DNA of 64,000 bases from JACDAL01 sp963849115 (lineage in GTDB: Bacteria > Actinomycetota > CADDZG01 > WHSQ01): NCBI GenBank assembly GCA_963849115.1, contig CAWKGK010000010.1, positions 1 through 64,000 of the forward strand, written 5' to 3'. The notes beneath the pieces are model-generated. The model did no database searches and had not been told where the DNA came from. It saw only the letters and a program-made list of their open reading frames with translations. Positions 1 through 9,632 of the stretch are shown here, piece by piece. Within the stretch, counting starts at the first letter, position 1; the number at the start of each line of letters is the position of its first letter. Both the position numbers and the translations under genes were made by a program.

Positions 1-330
1 GCCTCGCCCGCGTCGATGCCGATGCCGACGCCCAGAGGAAGCTCGGGCTCGGCCTCGGTCGCTTCCAGGAAGCGGGCTTGGAGATCGACCGCTGCCCGCA
101 ACGCAAGCCTGGGGGAATCGAAGACGACGAGCGCCTCGTCCCCCCGGAGCTCGAGCAGCCGCCCGCCATGAGCTTCGATGTTCTCCCGGGTCAGAGAGGC
201 GAACTTAGCGGCCAGCCGGCCCCGCGGCCTCGTCGCCCTCGGCCTGCGTGAAGCGCGTGTAGCCACGGATGTCGGCGATGAGGAAGGTCTGGATTCCGCC
301 CCTCTTCGAGCCGGGCACTTCAGTCACCAT
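1..330 (-). pseudogene. Class III adenylate/guanylate cyclase domain protein, partial and frameshifted
   Basis: The reverse strand starts with ATG at 330 and reads an N-terminal cyclase catalytic segment: TFLIADIRGYTRF carries the first metal-binding Asp, and further on LELRGDEALVVFD carries the second. The gene runs off the left edge, so only about 110 codons are visible. Between about 219 and 226 there is one G too many in a GGGG run, so the frame ends at a TAA unless corrected; after correction the text continues as a normal cyclase (EGDEAAGRLAAKF). The family makes cAMP or cGMP from ATP or GTP. A homopolymer sequencing error and a true frameshift cannot be told apart here. Confidence 0.75.
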
Positions 331-704
331 GCGACGTCAGGGCGGATCGAGAGCAGCGACTGATCGGATTGAGGGGTCTGAGGTCGTCTGGAGGCATAGC
401 TGAAGTGAAGGAGGAGAAGTTGAACGCCGGCGTGTTCGTTGCCCAGGGTCGTGACGCACGCTCCCTTCGTGCTGATTCCCCTCGTCAGGCTACCTCAAGG
501 TGCGTACTGGCTACCCCTTCGGCTTACTGGACTGCTCCCCAACATCTTCGAGCCCTCCCTGACCCCGCTTGCAGGCTGGGACACGGGCCGTCGATTCCTG
601 GATCGCCTAGGGGCAAGTCAAGGTGAGCGGTCTCACGTCGGCAAAGAGACTGTGGACGAAGTCGAACTGGCTCCACTTCATCCGGGTATAGCGTTCTGGG
701 GAAG
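331..704. other. Divergent intergenic region without a recognised gene
   Basis: This stretch separates the leftward cyclase from the rightward serine hydrolase and should hold both promoters. Open frames of 60-90 codons exist (for example 439-714 on the plus strand, rather hydrophobic) but none shows family motifs or a convincing ribosome binding site. Confidence 0.4.
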
Positions 705-2088
705 ATGGCGCTGAGCGATGGCCTCATGAAGAGCCTTGGTCAACAACTCGGCGAGCTCGCGTCGAAGCACAATTGCAGGGGGCGGTCCTTGCGATTCTTG
801 ACGGCCGAGACGTTGGAGAGTGCGCAACCGGCCTGCTCAACCTCAACACCGGAGTTGCCACCACCACCGACAGCCTTTTTCAGATCGGTTCGATCACCAA
901 GATCTATACGGCGACACTCGTCATGCAATTGATTGATCAGGGTGCGATCGACTTGGACCACCCAGTCGAGGAGTACCTGCCCGACTCTCGGCTCGGAAGC
1001 TCTGAGACCCAGACGCCCATTACCGTGCGCCACCTCCTCTCCCACACGAGCGGCATCGATGGTGACTACTTCGAGGACTTCGGCCGAGGAGATGGGGCCA
1101 TTAGAAGATACGCGGCGGCCTGCGCTCGACTTCCCCAACTCTTCTCGCCCGGCGAAATGTTTTCCTATTGCAATGCGGGATTCGTCGCCCTGGGCAGGAT
1201 CATCGAAGTCCTCACTCGAGAACCCTTTCGCATCGCGCTCCGTTCGAGGCTCGTTGAGCCACTCGGGGTGGAAGGACCTCTGACCCTTCCGGAGGAAGCG
1301 ATCCTTCACCGCGTAGCAGCGGGGCATGTGAAAGACCCTCAACACGATGTCCCGAAGGTCACCTCAGTGTGGACCTTCCCCACGCTACTGCTCCTGCTGG
1401 GGGAACGACCTGTGGCACCGCACGCGACCTCCTCGCCCTAGCTCGATTGCACCTCGACGAGGGCCGCTTTGATGACAGCAAGTATGTGCTCTCTCCTGGA
1501 AGCGTGGCTGCGATGCAGGAGCGTCAGATCGAGCTGCCGAGCACCCGTCCGGGCGAGGAGGCGTGGGGGCTGGGCTGGGCCCTCGATGTCTGGGGTGGGG
1601 AGCCCATCTTCGGCCACGACGGGGGGACGATCGGTCAACGGGCCTTTTTGCGCATTGCTCCCGACAAGGAGCTCGCAGTTGCTCTTGTTTCCAACTCCTA
1701 CGCCAGCGGGCCTCTCTACGAGCAGCTCTTCCGACAGGTGTTCGAAGAGCTCCGGGGCATCCGCATGCCGCAGCGACCTCAGCCGCCTGCGGACGAGCCG
1801 CCGGAGCTCGACCTCGGCTCATACACAGGCGGCTACGAAAGACGGGGCGTCAGGAACGTAGTCAGCAAACGGGAGGAGCAGCTCGTCCTCGACCAAACAC
1901 TGGCGGGTGAGCTAGCCGAGCTAGAGGGAGAGGGGCAAGGTGAGCGTGCCCTCCTCCCTGCAAATGAATCAACCTTCTTCGTTTACGACAAGGACGTCGA
2001 AGAGCATCACCCCCTGTTCTTTCTCAACTTCACGAGCGGAAAGCCCCAGTATCTCTTCGACGGCAGGGTTGCCCGTCGAACGGCCTGA
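705..2088 (+). pseudogene. Serine beta-lactamase-like hydrolase (class C / PBP family), two frameshifts
   Basis: Three consecutive frames together read one protein of about 460 residues. The ATG at 705 opens a short frame (LGELASKHN). A one-base loss near 775 moves reading to the frame with QIGSITK, the Ser-x-x-Lys nucleophile motif, and SYCNAG, the Tyr-x-Asn motif. A second one-base loss near 1375-1385 moves it to the last frame, which carries GHDGG, the third active-site motif. The C-terminal quarter (about 1790-2088) is the small beta domain common in these hydrolases. Family members hydrolyse amides or esters at the cell surface; many are not true beta-lactamases. No signal peptide is visible. 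As written, the sequence cannot make the full protein. Confidence 0.8.
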
Positions 2089-2113
2089 GCTCGAGATCAA
2101 CGGTAATTCGTCT

Positions 2114-2911
2114 CTACTTGGTCGCGACGAACACGAGGTAGTCGTCGTCCGGTGTGGGCTCGACATCGTTGTGGTCTCCAAGTACCTGGACGTCGGCGAA
2201 GCCGGCCCGTTCGAGCAACAGAAGGATTTCGTCCTTGAAGTACAGGGTCATCGTGAGTAAGTGCTTCTCATCGGCGAGCTGCTCGTTCTCTCGCCACGAC
2301 TGGGCGTGCATCTCAAGGGTGACACGCTGCGCTAGCGGATCGACCTCCACGAGTCGGGACCGCAATTCGTACTCGATTCCATCCGACCCTCGTCTGCGTT
2401 CTCCCGGAGGGCCCCAGTCCTCTGGCAGTCGGTGCCGGTTTTCTTTGAGCCAGTAGGTCCATTCCTTATTGGATGCGTAGGGGACCTCGGTATCGAGCAC
2501 AAGAGCACCGCCGTGCTCCAGATGCTCGTATAAGCGGCGGAGGCCGATCACGTCGTGATCGCGGGAGCCTCCGAGCCCCAGGGCGCCACAGAGGACAATC
2601 GTGTTGTACCTACGTGGGAGCGAGAGATCGTGCATCGGTTGAGCGTAAAGTGTGGGCGCCAGCCCCTCTCGTTCTGCGCGCTCGCTGCACAATGCCAGCA
2701 TGTCGGGGGAGATGTCGCAGCCGTCTACATCGAGGCCGGCTAAAAGGTATGGAACCAGCAATCGTCCGGTGCCGCATGCCGCGTCGAGAACAGGTTCGCC
2801 GTAGCGTTCAATGAACTTCTGGAAGTATGCGATCTCGGGCCCTGAGACGTTGAATTCCGCCCAGTAACGCGCGACGACTCCGTAGTGCCATGTAGTCGGC
2901 TCCGGGTCCAC
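2114..2911 (-). CDS. Class I SAM-dependent methyltransferase
   Basis: The 265-residue protein has the Rossmann methyltransferase motif I (VLDAACGTG, residues 41-49), an acidic residue at the end of strand 2 (DGCDIS) and a post-motif region ending in LLERAGF, typical of small-molecule methyltransferases. Start is GTG at 2911 behind a clear AGGAGG five bases upstream. It converges on the serine hydrolase (26 bp apart). The substrate cannot be read from the sequence. Codon use and GC are like the host backbone, in contrast to the AT-richer block that follows. Confidence 0.88.
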   Translation of the reverse strand: MDPEPTTWHYGVVARYWAEFNVSGPEIAYFQKFIERYGEPVLDAACGTGRLLVPYLLAGLDVDGCDISPDMLALCSERAEREGLAPTLYAQPMHDLSLPRRYNTIVLCGALGLGGSRDHDVIGLRRLYEHLEHGGALVLDTEVPYASNKEWTYWLKENRHRLPEDWGPPGERRRGSDGIEYELRSRLVEVDPLAQRVTLEMHAQSWRENEQLADEKHLLTMTLYFKDEILLLLERAGFADVQVLGDHNDVEPTPDDDYLVFVATK

Positions 2912-3229
2912 GTGATCCTCCTAGAGGTTTGGCCGCAACACCACGTCACATCGTTCTGAACTGAGCCCCAAAGGACATTCCAAGAGTCACCTATATCATG
3001 CCCGGCCGCCGCGCAGACTCAGGTGGTGATGAGCACTGGGGAGGGTAGCGCCATCACCAAAACATCCCAGGCGGTTGACAGCTTAATCACTAAGTCTCTC
3101 TGGTGGACGGTCGACGTTACTTGTAAGGAAGCGAACAGCCTGCCTGTTCGTTTCGTGACTACCCTCTGACCCAAGCCGGAGGAGCATTACCTCTAGAGCT
3201 GCAGAAGGCAGCTAAACGAGGAGGCTGAG
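2912..3229. other. Intergenic region at the left border of the AT-richer block
   Basis: No gene is recognised. It separates the leftward methyltransferase from the rightward repeat protein and must contain both promoters. The base composition becomes visibly less GC-rich here. The only structured site is the inverted repeat listed at 3132-3150. Confidence 0.4.
3132..3150. repeat. Short inverted repeat upstream of the calcium-binding repeat gene
   Basis: CGAACAG and CTGTTCG form perfect 7-bp arms around CCTGC, about 80 bp before the next start codon. It could be an operator. The half-sites resemble Gram-positive LexA half-sites, but the spacing between CGAAC and GTTCG (9 bp) is not that of a LexA box. 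Confidence 0.35.
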
Positions 3230-4677
3230 ATGAGCAGAGCCAAGGTTGCGGCAATATTGGTCGGGGGAGCTATCACCATCAACGGATGGGCAATCCCCGT
3301 CCAAGCAGCGGCACCGCAGTGCTTTGGCAAGCGAGCCACGATCGTGGGAACGGGACGCGCCGACCGCCTGATCGGAACCCCCAGGGCCGACGTGATCGTC
3401 GGCCTGGCCGGGCGCGGCGACGTGATCAAGGGTCGAGGCGGGAATGATCGTATTTGCGGGAACCAGGGACAGGACAGGCTTTTCGGCGGCATTGGCAACG
3501 ACAAGATTAAGGGCGAGAACGGCCTTGACACGTTGTTCGGTCATAAGGGCAGCGACCTCCTGAAAACCGGCGGCAACATTGCCAGTTTCGGGGGTGGAAC
3601 GGATGTCGGCAGTGGGGGCAGAGGCACAGACACTCTCATTGGGACAGCAGGCATTGATCAGTTCAGTGGTGGTCGCGGGAAAGATCTCATAAAAGGTGGA
3701 GGTGCCGTAGACAGCGATTGCACATGCAGCACTAAATTTGTGGATCTCCTGCTCGGAGGCGAAGGCGATGATTTAATTGCAGGTGGTCAAGCCTATGGCA
3801 TTAACGTCGCCGGGGAAGTCTTTATTGGAGGCCCAGGGGACGACACGCTGGATGGCGGAAAAGAGGGCGTGGAGCAGAACTTCAGTCAATTCTTCTTCGA
3901 TGCTGTGAGCTACGCCTCAGCTCCCGGTCCCGTAAGCGTCGATCTAGAGCTGGGGACCGCCCAGGGCCAAGGAAACGATACCTTGATCGGGATATCCTCG
4001 GCTTTCGGCTCTGCCTTCGGCGACACCATTTCAGGTGATGACGGTTCCAACTGGCTAAGAGGTGGTGGCGGCGACGACACCCTTGCAGGCAAGGCGGGAG
4101 ACGACTTCTTGGGCGGCCATTCGGGTAACACTCTCCAAAGCTTCGACCACTCGGACATTGGCGACAGCGGGGATGATGTTATGGAGGGCGGCTCTGGGCG
4201 CGACCGGTTTACCGGAATTGAGCTCTCTGGGGGCACCCTCGGTCCCAAGGATGAGGGTGACGATTCCTACATTGGAGGAGACGACGTCGATCATCTCACC
4301 TTCAATTGCAACTGCAGCCTGGATCGTGCGTTAACTGTCGATCTCGCCACAGAAATAGCAACGGGATGGGGCAATGATTCCGTCACCGAGCTAGAGAATG
4401 TAACCGGGGGATTCTTCGGCGACCTTCTGCTCGGAGACTCTAGCGATAACATGCTGGCGGCGGGGGGACCTGCTGCGAAGTGGGTTCCGACACACTTTCT
4501 GGCAGGGGGGGAAACGACACCCTGCAGGGCGACTCCAACAACGACACCCTTTCTGGCGGAGATGGAGACGATTCTCTAGACGGCGGTGCCGGTACTAACT
4601 CCAATGATGGAGGCGCCGGCTCGGACACTTGTCAGAACCCCAATACAGCAGGTGGTGCGCTCAACTGCGAATCGTGA
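3230..4677 (+). CDS. Secreted RTX-like calcium-binding repeat protein, one frameshift
   Basis: Start is ATG at 3230 behind GAGGAGG. Residues 1-28 form a signal peptide (hydrophobic core, ending VQAAA). The rest is a run of hemolysin-type glycine-aspartate nonapeptides (GGxGNDxL pattern, as in GRGGNDRICG, GGGGDDTLAG), which fold into a calcium-binding beta-roll. The main frame runs to about 4460. A one-base loss in a GGCGGCGGGGGG tract near 4455-4467 is needed to continue into the last repeats (GSDTLSGRGGNDTLQG) and the typical C-terminal end with paired Cys (CQNP..LNCES), stopping at 4677. The corrected length is about 482 residues. No enzyme domain is visible, so a structural or adhesive exported protein is likely. 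A second, shorter relative lies at 8527. Confidence 0.85.
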
Positions 4678-4688
4678 TGCGCAGCTAG

Positions 4689-5040
4689 ATGGTGATGGAA
4701 GAGAGTGCCGATACACAGAGGGTGAGCACATACCGAATAGAAGTGACCGGACTGGATGAAATGATCGATCACTTTCGACGTGTAGGTAATCCGAGTGCAG
4801 CGACGATAGCGAAGCTCGACAGCGTAAACACCTCAGCATTCAGCACAACGCAATCTCGCGTGCATCGTACTACTGGACGGCTACTCGCATCCGGCTCCAC
4901 CAGCTCTGACTACGACCGACACACCCACACTGTGGACGGGTACGAGTCAGTACGGTGACGATGGCGATACCAAGTGGGCTGCTGTAGAAGAATTGCGACG
5001 TGGAAATGAGCTCGACTGCGGTGTAGTAACTGACGCATCA
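4689..5040 (+). pseudogene. Phage HK97 gp10-like (tail/minor capsid) protein, decayed
   Basis: The frame from 4689 (RIEVTGLDEMIDHFRR, then TTGRLLASG) and, after a one-base insertion near 4945, the next frame (YGDDGDTKWAAVEELRRGNE) together follow the layout of gp10-like phage proteins: a start about finding a 'target' helix, a serine-rich strand, then a W/Y-A-x-x-E/L-RRG segment. It follows the repeat protein by 11 bp and precedes other phage genes. The assignment rests on pattern recognition and is moderate. Confidence 0.45.
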
Positions 5041-5102
5041 CGATGCCCAGATCATGAGATCAGAAGGATCGATCATGGCCGTGGACGTAGTCGCGGTGGT
5101 AC

Positions 5103-5444
5103 ATGGCAGCTCCACTCACAGACGCTACGCAGGATGCAGCCAGTCTGCTCAACTGCAACTGCACCAGGGGCGTACGCCGTCTAGAAGTAGATCACGTAGT
5201 CCCGATCAGTCTCGGTGGAGCAGAGGTCGATCCAACCAACTGTCGCGTTCTTTGTCCGCAGTGTCATGCACGCATATGGAGTTCGGACCTAAAGGTGTCG
5301 GTGACTACGTGTATCATTCTCTCAGCCCGTCTGAGAAGGTTGGCATATGAAAATCCCCGGTCGCCCCTTGCCCCGCCTAGCGACCCCTCACGCACGACCA
5401 AAAGGTCTGATGGAGGATTGGTACCCAAAGGACGGCACCATTGA
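5103..5444 (+). CDS. Phage-type HNH endonuclease, probably degraded at both ends
   Basis: The core reads LEVDHVVPISLGGAEVDPTN then VLCPQCH, the HNH fold with the catalytic His in DH, the Asn in PTN and the last zinc/His motif CxxCH. Similar nucleases sit near terminase genes in phages and act in DNA packaging. The part upstream of about 5140 and the part after about 5290 do not read like the family and probably lie in shifted frames. The open frame runs into the next gene by about 100 bp, which also suggests decay. Confidence 0.6.
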   Translation: MAAPLTDATQDAASLLNCNCTRGVRRLEVDHVVPISLGGAEVDPTNCRVLCPQCHARIWSSDLKVSVTTCIILSARLRRLAYENPRSPLAPPSDPSRTTKRSDGGLVPKGRHH

Positions 5445-6290
5445 GGAGCGACTGTTGCTAGACACGCAAGACGTTCTCGAACGTTTCGACGACCATCTCC
5501 CGCTGGGCAACAGGACGATCGGCTATCAGTTGCTGCCCAAGTGGGTCACGGCTCTCTATCGAGACAAGCTTGCGCTGAACAAGGCGATCAGTGACATCAT
5601 CGGCCCCACTCGGCGTGCTGGGATCGTCCCTTGGGAGTCCATCGACGATCAGCGAACCGCCATGGCGGCTCCGTGGACTGTGACCGATCTCCCAGGCGGG
5701 TCGAGGGCATGCAGGGTGATCGTCAGAAGGGCCAGCCCTTTCGGATCGAGATGTGGGTCGAGGCCAAGGGCAATCTCTCTCGCATCGGCAGCATCTGTCA
5801 CCCCTATGGCATCGAGGTGCACTCGGGATCAGGCTCGGTTCCCATCGAGGCCAATCGTCAGGCGGCGCTGCGAGTGGTCAGGACGATGAGGGAGCAGCAG
5901 CGCACGTTGTTCTTGGTGGTGGTGGACTTCGACCCCGCAGGAGTCAAGAACATCGCCATGGCACTAGAAGCCGACGTGCGAGCGTTCCTGCGTGACTATG
6001 GAGGCAGCGACGACGATCTCGTTGTACGTCAGGTGGCGCTCACAGAGGAGCAGGCTCTCGCGCTTCCTCACGAACGCAGAGAGATGTTCATCAAGGCTCC
6101 CCCCAAGGATTGGCCGCTGGACTTCAAGGCTGAGGTTGAAGCGCTCGACCCCGACGATTTGGACCGGCTGATCAAGGATGCGCTAACTGAAGTTCGAGAC
6201 GAGGACGCCTTCGCTACCGCCATGGCGGCTGAGCCGGGCATCAGGCTGGTGGCCGTCAAGACGCTTGCTGAGAAACTGGGAGCAGAATGA
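5347..6290 (+). CDS. Toprim-like phage/plasmid protein, one frameshift
   Basis: Starting at ATG 5347, the first frame reads a helical N-terminal region (LEDWYPKDG..., IIGPTRRAGIVPWE) and stays conserved to about 5690. The next frame takes over near 5690-5725 (one-base loss) at GQPFRIEMWVEAKG and ends at 6290. The order 'YP..., RRAGxxPW, then WVEA...GxxxRIG, then VVDFDPAG' matches phage proteins with a Toprim-type metal-binding domain; E in WVEAKG and DFDPAG would be the acidic residues. Toprim domains occur in topoisomerases, primases and OLD-type nucleases. The exact activity is unknown. Confidence 0.55.
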
Positions 6291-6310
6291 CAACCGCTCT
6301 GCACTGACCG

Positions 6311-6460
6311 GTGCCGGGCATCAACACGGTTCTTAGGCCCAAACAGGAAGTTGCGCAGCGCGAATTCGTCTGCACGAATACGATCAGGGCGTGGATAGAG
6401 AGTGGACGCCTGGAAGCCTTTCGCCTCGAAGGCGACAGGTCGTGTCTATGTCGCTATTGA
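6311..6460 (+). CDS. Short helix-turn-helix protein of the excisionase/MerR type, probably truncated
   Basis: A GTG at 6311 opens 49 codons: RPKQEVAQREFV then TNTIRAWIESGRLEAFRLEG, the exact layout of the winged HTH of excisionases and small phage regulators (recognition helix NTIRxWIExGxLxAxRxxG). The family normally continues with a strand and a helix (R.I....), so the stop after SCLCRY suggests loss of the C-terminus. It follows the Toprim-like gene by 20 bp and closes the phage-derived row of genes. No clear ribosome binding site. Confidence 0.6.
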   Translation: MPGINTVLRPKQEVAQREFVCTNTIRAWIESGRLEAFRLEGDRSCLCRY

Positions 6461-7000
6461 CTGAAGCTTCTACAGCTACGCCGAGGCATTTTACAGATCC
6501 AGGAGCTTGGAGATGGTTAGCAGAGACATTTGGACGTTACATCAACATCGTTGGTCGCCATACGCATGCATTGTTAGCCCTATCGTGACGCCTATCGTAC
6601 GATGCAAGGGTGCCTAGGACAATTTTGTCACGGTGCAACCATTGGAACAGATCACGCTTATGCCCTCTCGAAATGTCACGGTCATCACTGGGCTGAGTTA
6701 AGCGGTACTACTTCTCCGCCCTTGGTGACCAGTTATAGGAATTTCATGGGGCTTCCTTTCGAGTTGCGGCTGCCTGCGCCCGAGCTGGCGACTATACACA
6801 GATAGCTATCTGAAAATTGAGGATCTCCGTGAGCGTTTTGCGCCCTCAAAATGTTAACGTCTCGCGCTATGGCTAACGTGTTTCTGCCGGATAGCCTTGC
6901 AACGTAATGACGATGAGTGCGCGAAACTCCTACATCGGATTGGCTTGATCTCTTGGTGCGAATCATATAGATTGAGTACGGAATACAAGCAGGGAGGGGA
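6461..7000. other. AT-rich intergenic stretch, no recognised gene
   Basis: About 540 bp between the HTH remnant and the sulfatase. It is clearly less GC-rich than the rest of the window and has short open frames in several phases, none with family motifs. The promoter of the sulfatase should lie near its right end. Confidence 0.4.
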
Positions 7001-8332
7001 ATGGAAAAGCCGTGGAAAGCTTTGGCGTTGGTTCCTCTCTTTGCGCTGGTAGCCCCTACTTTCATGGGCCAACAAGTACACGTCGCCAATGCTGACAGGC
7101 GCCCCAACGTCCTAATCATCGTTACTGATGATCAGCGAGGCGGCCTTCATGTCATGGATGACACGATGAGATGGTTCGGGCAGGGAGGCACCCGGTACAC
7201 GAACGCCTACGTCACCACACCTACCTGCTGCCCCTCACGTGCTTCCATCCTGACCGGCAGGTACGTGCACAATCACAAAGTCAATAACGAGGTTAAGGCC
7301 ACGGTACTCGATCAAGCAACAACCATTAATTACTATCTCAACAATGCCGGATACCACACTGCCCTATTCGGAAAATACCTGAACAGCTGGCCACTTGACG
7401 CGCCACCTCCCAACTGGGACGAGTTCGCTTACTTCAAGAATTCCAACTTGGCCGCCTATAACGGTCAAGACTGGAACGTCGACGGCACTGTAACCAATAC
7501 AGGAAAGTATGCGACTCATTATATGGGTGATCGCGCGGAAGCACTCATTCGAAGCTCGAGCGCCCAACCGTGGCTCCTATATCTTGCCACCCCGAACCCC
7601 CATGGCCCCTTTGTCGCAGAAGCTCAGTACGCGAGAGCGGATGTAGGTCCTTTTGAGTCCAATCCAGCTATAGAGGAGACAGATCGTTCGGACAAGCCAC
7701 TTTTCGTGCGAAACTCTTCCTTCACGAACGGTGCCGACGTGGCAAAGAAACAATTGCGGACCCTCCTCTCAGTGGACGATCTGGTTCAGCGAGTTTTCGT
7801 CGCACTGCGAGACACGGCTCACCTGAACAACACGTTGGCCCTGTTCATTTCGGACAACGGCCGCTTATGGGGAGAACACATGCGTTGTTGTAAGTCGGTT
7901 CCATATCTTCAGTCAATCCAGGTGCCGATGTTTGCTCGCTGGCCAGGGCATTTCCCGACAGGAAACTTGGACGGTCGTATAGTAGCAAACATCGATATTG
8001 TTCCCACAGTACTGGAAGCTGCGGGTGTAAATGCCGCCAACGCGCCACTGGATGGGCGCTCCCTCTTGTTGGCCGGCTCACGTACCCGTCTCCTGACCGA
8101 GTTCTTCAAGAGCAAAGGGGACGCTCCGCCTTGGGCCTCAACATTGACCCCTTCCTATCAGTACACGGAGTACACGACTGGGGAACACGAGTACTACGAC
8201 CTCGTCGATGACCCCTGGCAACTGACGAATCTCTTGGGAGATCAGGACCCGAACAATGACCCCCCGAACCTGTCGCAGTTGTCTTCTAAACTTGCCAGTG
8301 ACAAGCAGTGCATTGGGGAGTCGTGTCCGTAA
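7001..8332 (+). CDS. Secreted sulfatase (arylsulfatase/N-acetylglucosamine-6-sulfatase type)
   Basis: 443 residues, ATG at 7001 with GGGAGGGG just upstream. Residues 1-31 are a signal peptide. The catalytic domain begins NVLIIVTDDQRGG with the metal-binding Asp pair (43, 44). The formylglycine motif C-x-P-S-R is at residues 76-80 (TCCPSR), so Cys76 would be oxidised by a formylglycine-generating enzyme. Later landmarks are GKYLN, HGPF, FISDNG (metal Asp-Asn) and WGEH. The C-terminal end contains the Y-D-L-x-x-D-P-x-x-x-x-N motif. It would remove sulfate esters from polysaccharide or glycosaminoglycan outside the cell. It is flanked by secreted calcium-binding proteins and lies in AT-richer DNA, which suggests acquisition. 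Confidence 0.93.
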   Translation: MEKPWKALALVPLFALVAPTFMGQQVHVANADRRPNVLIIVTDDQRGGLHVMDDTMRWFGQGGTRYTNAYVTTPTCCPSRASILTGRYVHNHKVNNEVKATVLDQATTINYYLNNAGYHTALFGKYLNSWPLDAPPPNWDEFAYFKNSNLAAYNGQDWNVDGTVTNTGKYATHYMGDRAEALIRSSSAQPWLLYLATPNPHGPFVAEAQYARADVGPFESNPAIEETDRSDKPLFVRNSSFTNGADVAKKQLRTLLSVDDLVQRVFVALRDTAHLNNTLALFISDNGRLWGEHMRCCKSVPYLQSIQVPMFARWPGHFPTGNLDGRIVANIDIVPTVLEAAGVNAANAPLDGRSLLLAGSRTRLLTEFFKSKGDAPPWASTLTPSYQYTEYTTGEHEYYDLVDDPWQLTNLLGDQDPNNDPPNLSQLSSKLASDKQCIGESCP

Positions 8333-8526
8333 CGCAGCCCGGACCATGGCCATAACAGGTCAGGTTCGTCCTGTTGACGAGGCGAGTGGATGGCCTCGCC
8401 CGGTTTAGGGCGGTTTGGGTGACTCCCACAGCACGGGCATTCTCGGCCTGCTTGACGAGCCGTCGAGACCTTGCTTGCCCAGGAAAGGGTGACATAGTGA
8501 CGAGGGACGCTTGGGAGGAGATGAGC

Positions 8527-9147
8527 ATGAGGGGGATGCGCGCCGTCGCGATCGTTACTTGCCTACTGGGGGGTGGGCTTGCTCAGCCTTTAGCTCAAGC
8601 AGGGGACACGACTGTTACATGTAAGGGACAGCCGGTGACCATCGTCGGGACCGCCGAAAGTGAGACGATTACGGGGACCGAGGGTAACGATGTCATCAAC
8701 GGGCTGGCCGGCACCGATCATATTGATGGTCTCGGTGGCAACGATCTCCTTTGCCAGGGAGCCGGCTGGTACGGGGGCATTCGAGGTGACGAGGGTAACG
8801 ACGTTTTGCTTGGGAGCGCCAACTATGACGACGAACTCGATGGCGGTCCAGGAAACGACACCCTTTATGGCTTCGGCACCTGCTGCCACGGCGAACAGGA
8901 CCTAGGCGGCGGGACAGGCAGTGACCTGATCTACGGAGGCTCCGAGTTCGAATACCTCAGGGGCGGCGAGGGTAACGATAGGCTTTACGGACGTGGAGAT
9001 GGTGACTTTGACTACGTCTATGGTGAAGGCGGTAATGATCTCTTGGTCCCCGGACCGGGAACTGACGGTGAAACTAACGGAGGACCCGGCACCGACAAGT
9101 GTGTCACCCAGCCTGAGGACCAGTTGGTAACGGAATGCGAGAACTGA
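8527..9147 (+). CDS. Secreted RTX-like calcium-binding repeat protein, short form
   Basis: The ATG at 8527 lies six bases after GGGAGGAG and gives 206 residues; an ATG at 8521 touches the ribosome binding site and is less likely. A signal peptide (about residues 1-25, ending AQAGD) is followed by a conserved start (VTCKGQPVTIVGT) and eight or so GGxGND nonapeptides, then a Cys-containing end (KCVTQPEDQ...TECEN). This is the same architecture as the larger protein at 3230. Calcium-induced folding outside the cell is expected; no enzymatic domain is present. Confidence 0.88.
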   Translation: MRGMRAVAIVTCLLGGGLAQPLAQAGDTTVTCKGQPVTIVGTAESETITGTEGNDVINGLAGTDHIDGLGGNDLLCQGAGWYGGIRGDEGNDVLLGSANYDDELDGGPGNDTLYGFGTCCHGEQDLGGGTGSDLIYGGSEFEYLRGGEGNDRLYGRGDGDFDYVYGEGGNDLLVPGPGTDGETNGGPGTDKCVTQPEDQLVTECEN

Positions 9148-9632
9148 GTTCTTAGGACACGTCGAGTCGGCCCGTTGCTCATAGCAATAGCAGTTCCGCA
9201 GTGTTCGAAGCGCTTCCGCGTAGCGGGGGTCGGCCTTCAAGGTTGCCTGTGATCGCGAGTTGCTCGGCGTACCCCGAGGCCAAGCGCGCCGTAGAGTTGT
9301 GATGTGCGACAGGATGCCTCTAGGCTCTTGAGAGCCATTCGGCGGGGCGCGCTGTACTCCCCGCCCAAGCTAGTTCGGCTTCTAGAGGCCGCTTCGATCG
9401 CAAGCCTTACACTAATCCCTACCGGGATTTTGGAGCAAGTCGTGGCACCCCACCCGCTAAGCTGCTACGATCTAATCCGCGTTGGCCCACGCTCGACTCC
9501 CGTTCGGAGACCCACGCTCTCCGGCGACTAGGGGGTAAAGGGGATCGATGTCCTCGGGTAGATGTTGCTGGCGTGTCTGAGCCCGGCAGCGGTATGGAGC
9601 GTGGGTTCTGCCGTATGCCGTGAGGACACGTG
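9148..9632. other. Intergenic region, no recognised gene
   Basis: About 485 bp. The reverse strand has an open stretch around 9170-9295 (ASGYAEQLAI...) that reads like protein but has no start or recognised family, so it may be a gene remnant. Nothing else is supported. Confidence 0.35.

Noticed and set aside
439..714. Open frame of 91 codons (hydrophobic) before the serine hydrolase gene
   Set aside because: No family motif and no ribosome binding site; it overlaps the hydrolase start in another frame.
3132..3150. Possible LexA (SOS) box
   Set aside because: The half-sites CGAAC/GTTCG are 9 bp apart, whereas the Gram-positive SOS box needs 4 bp.
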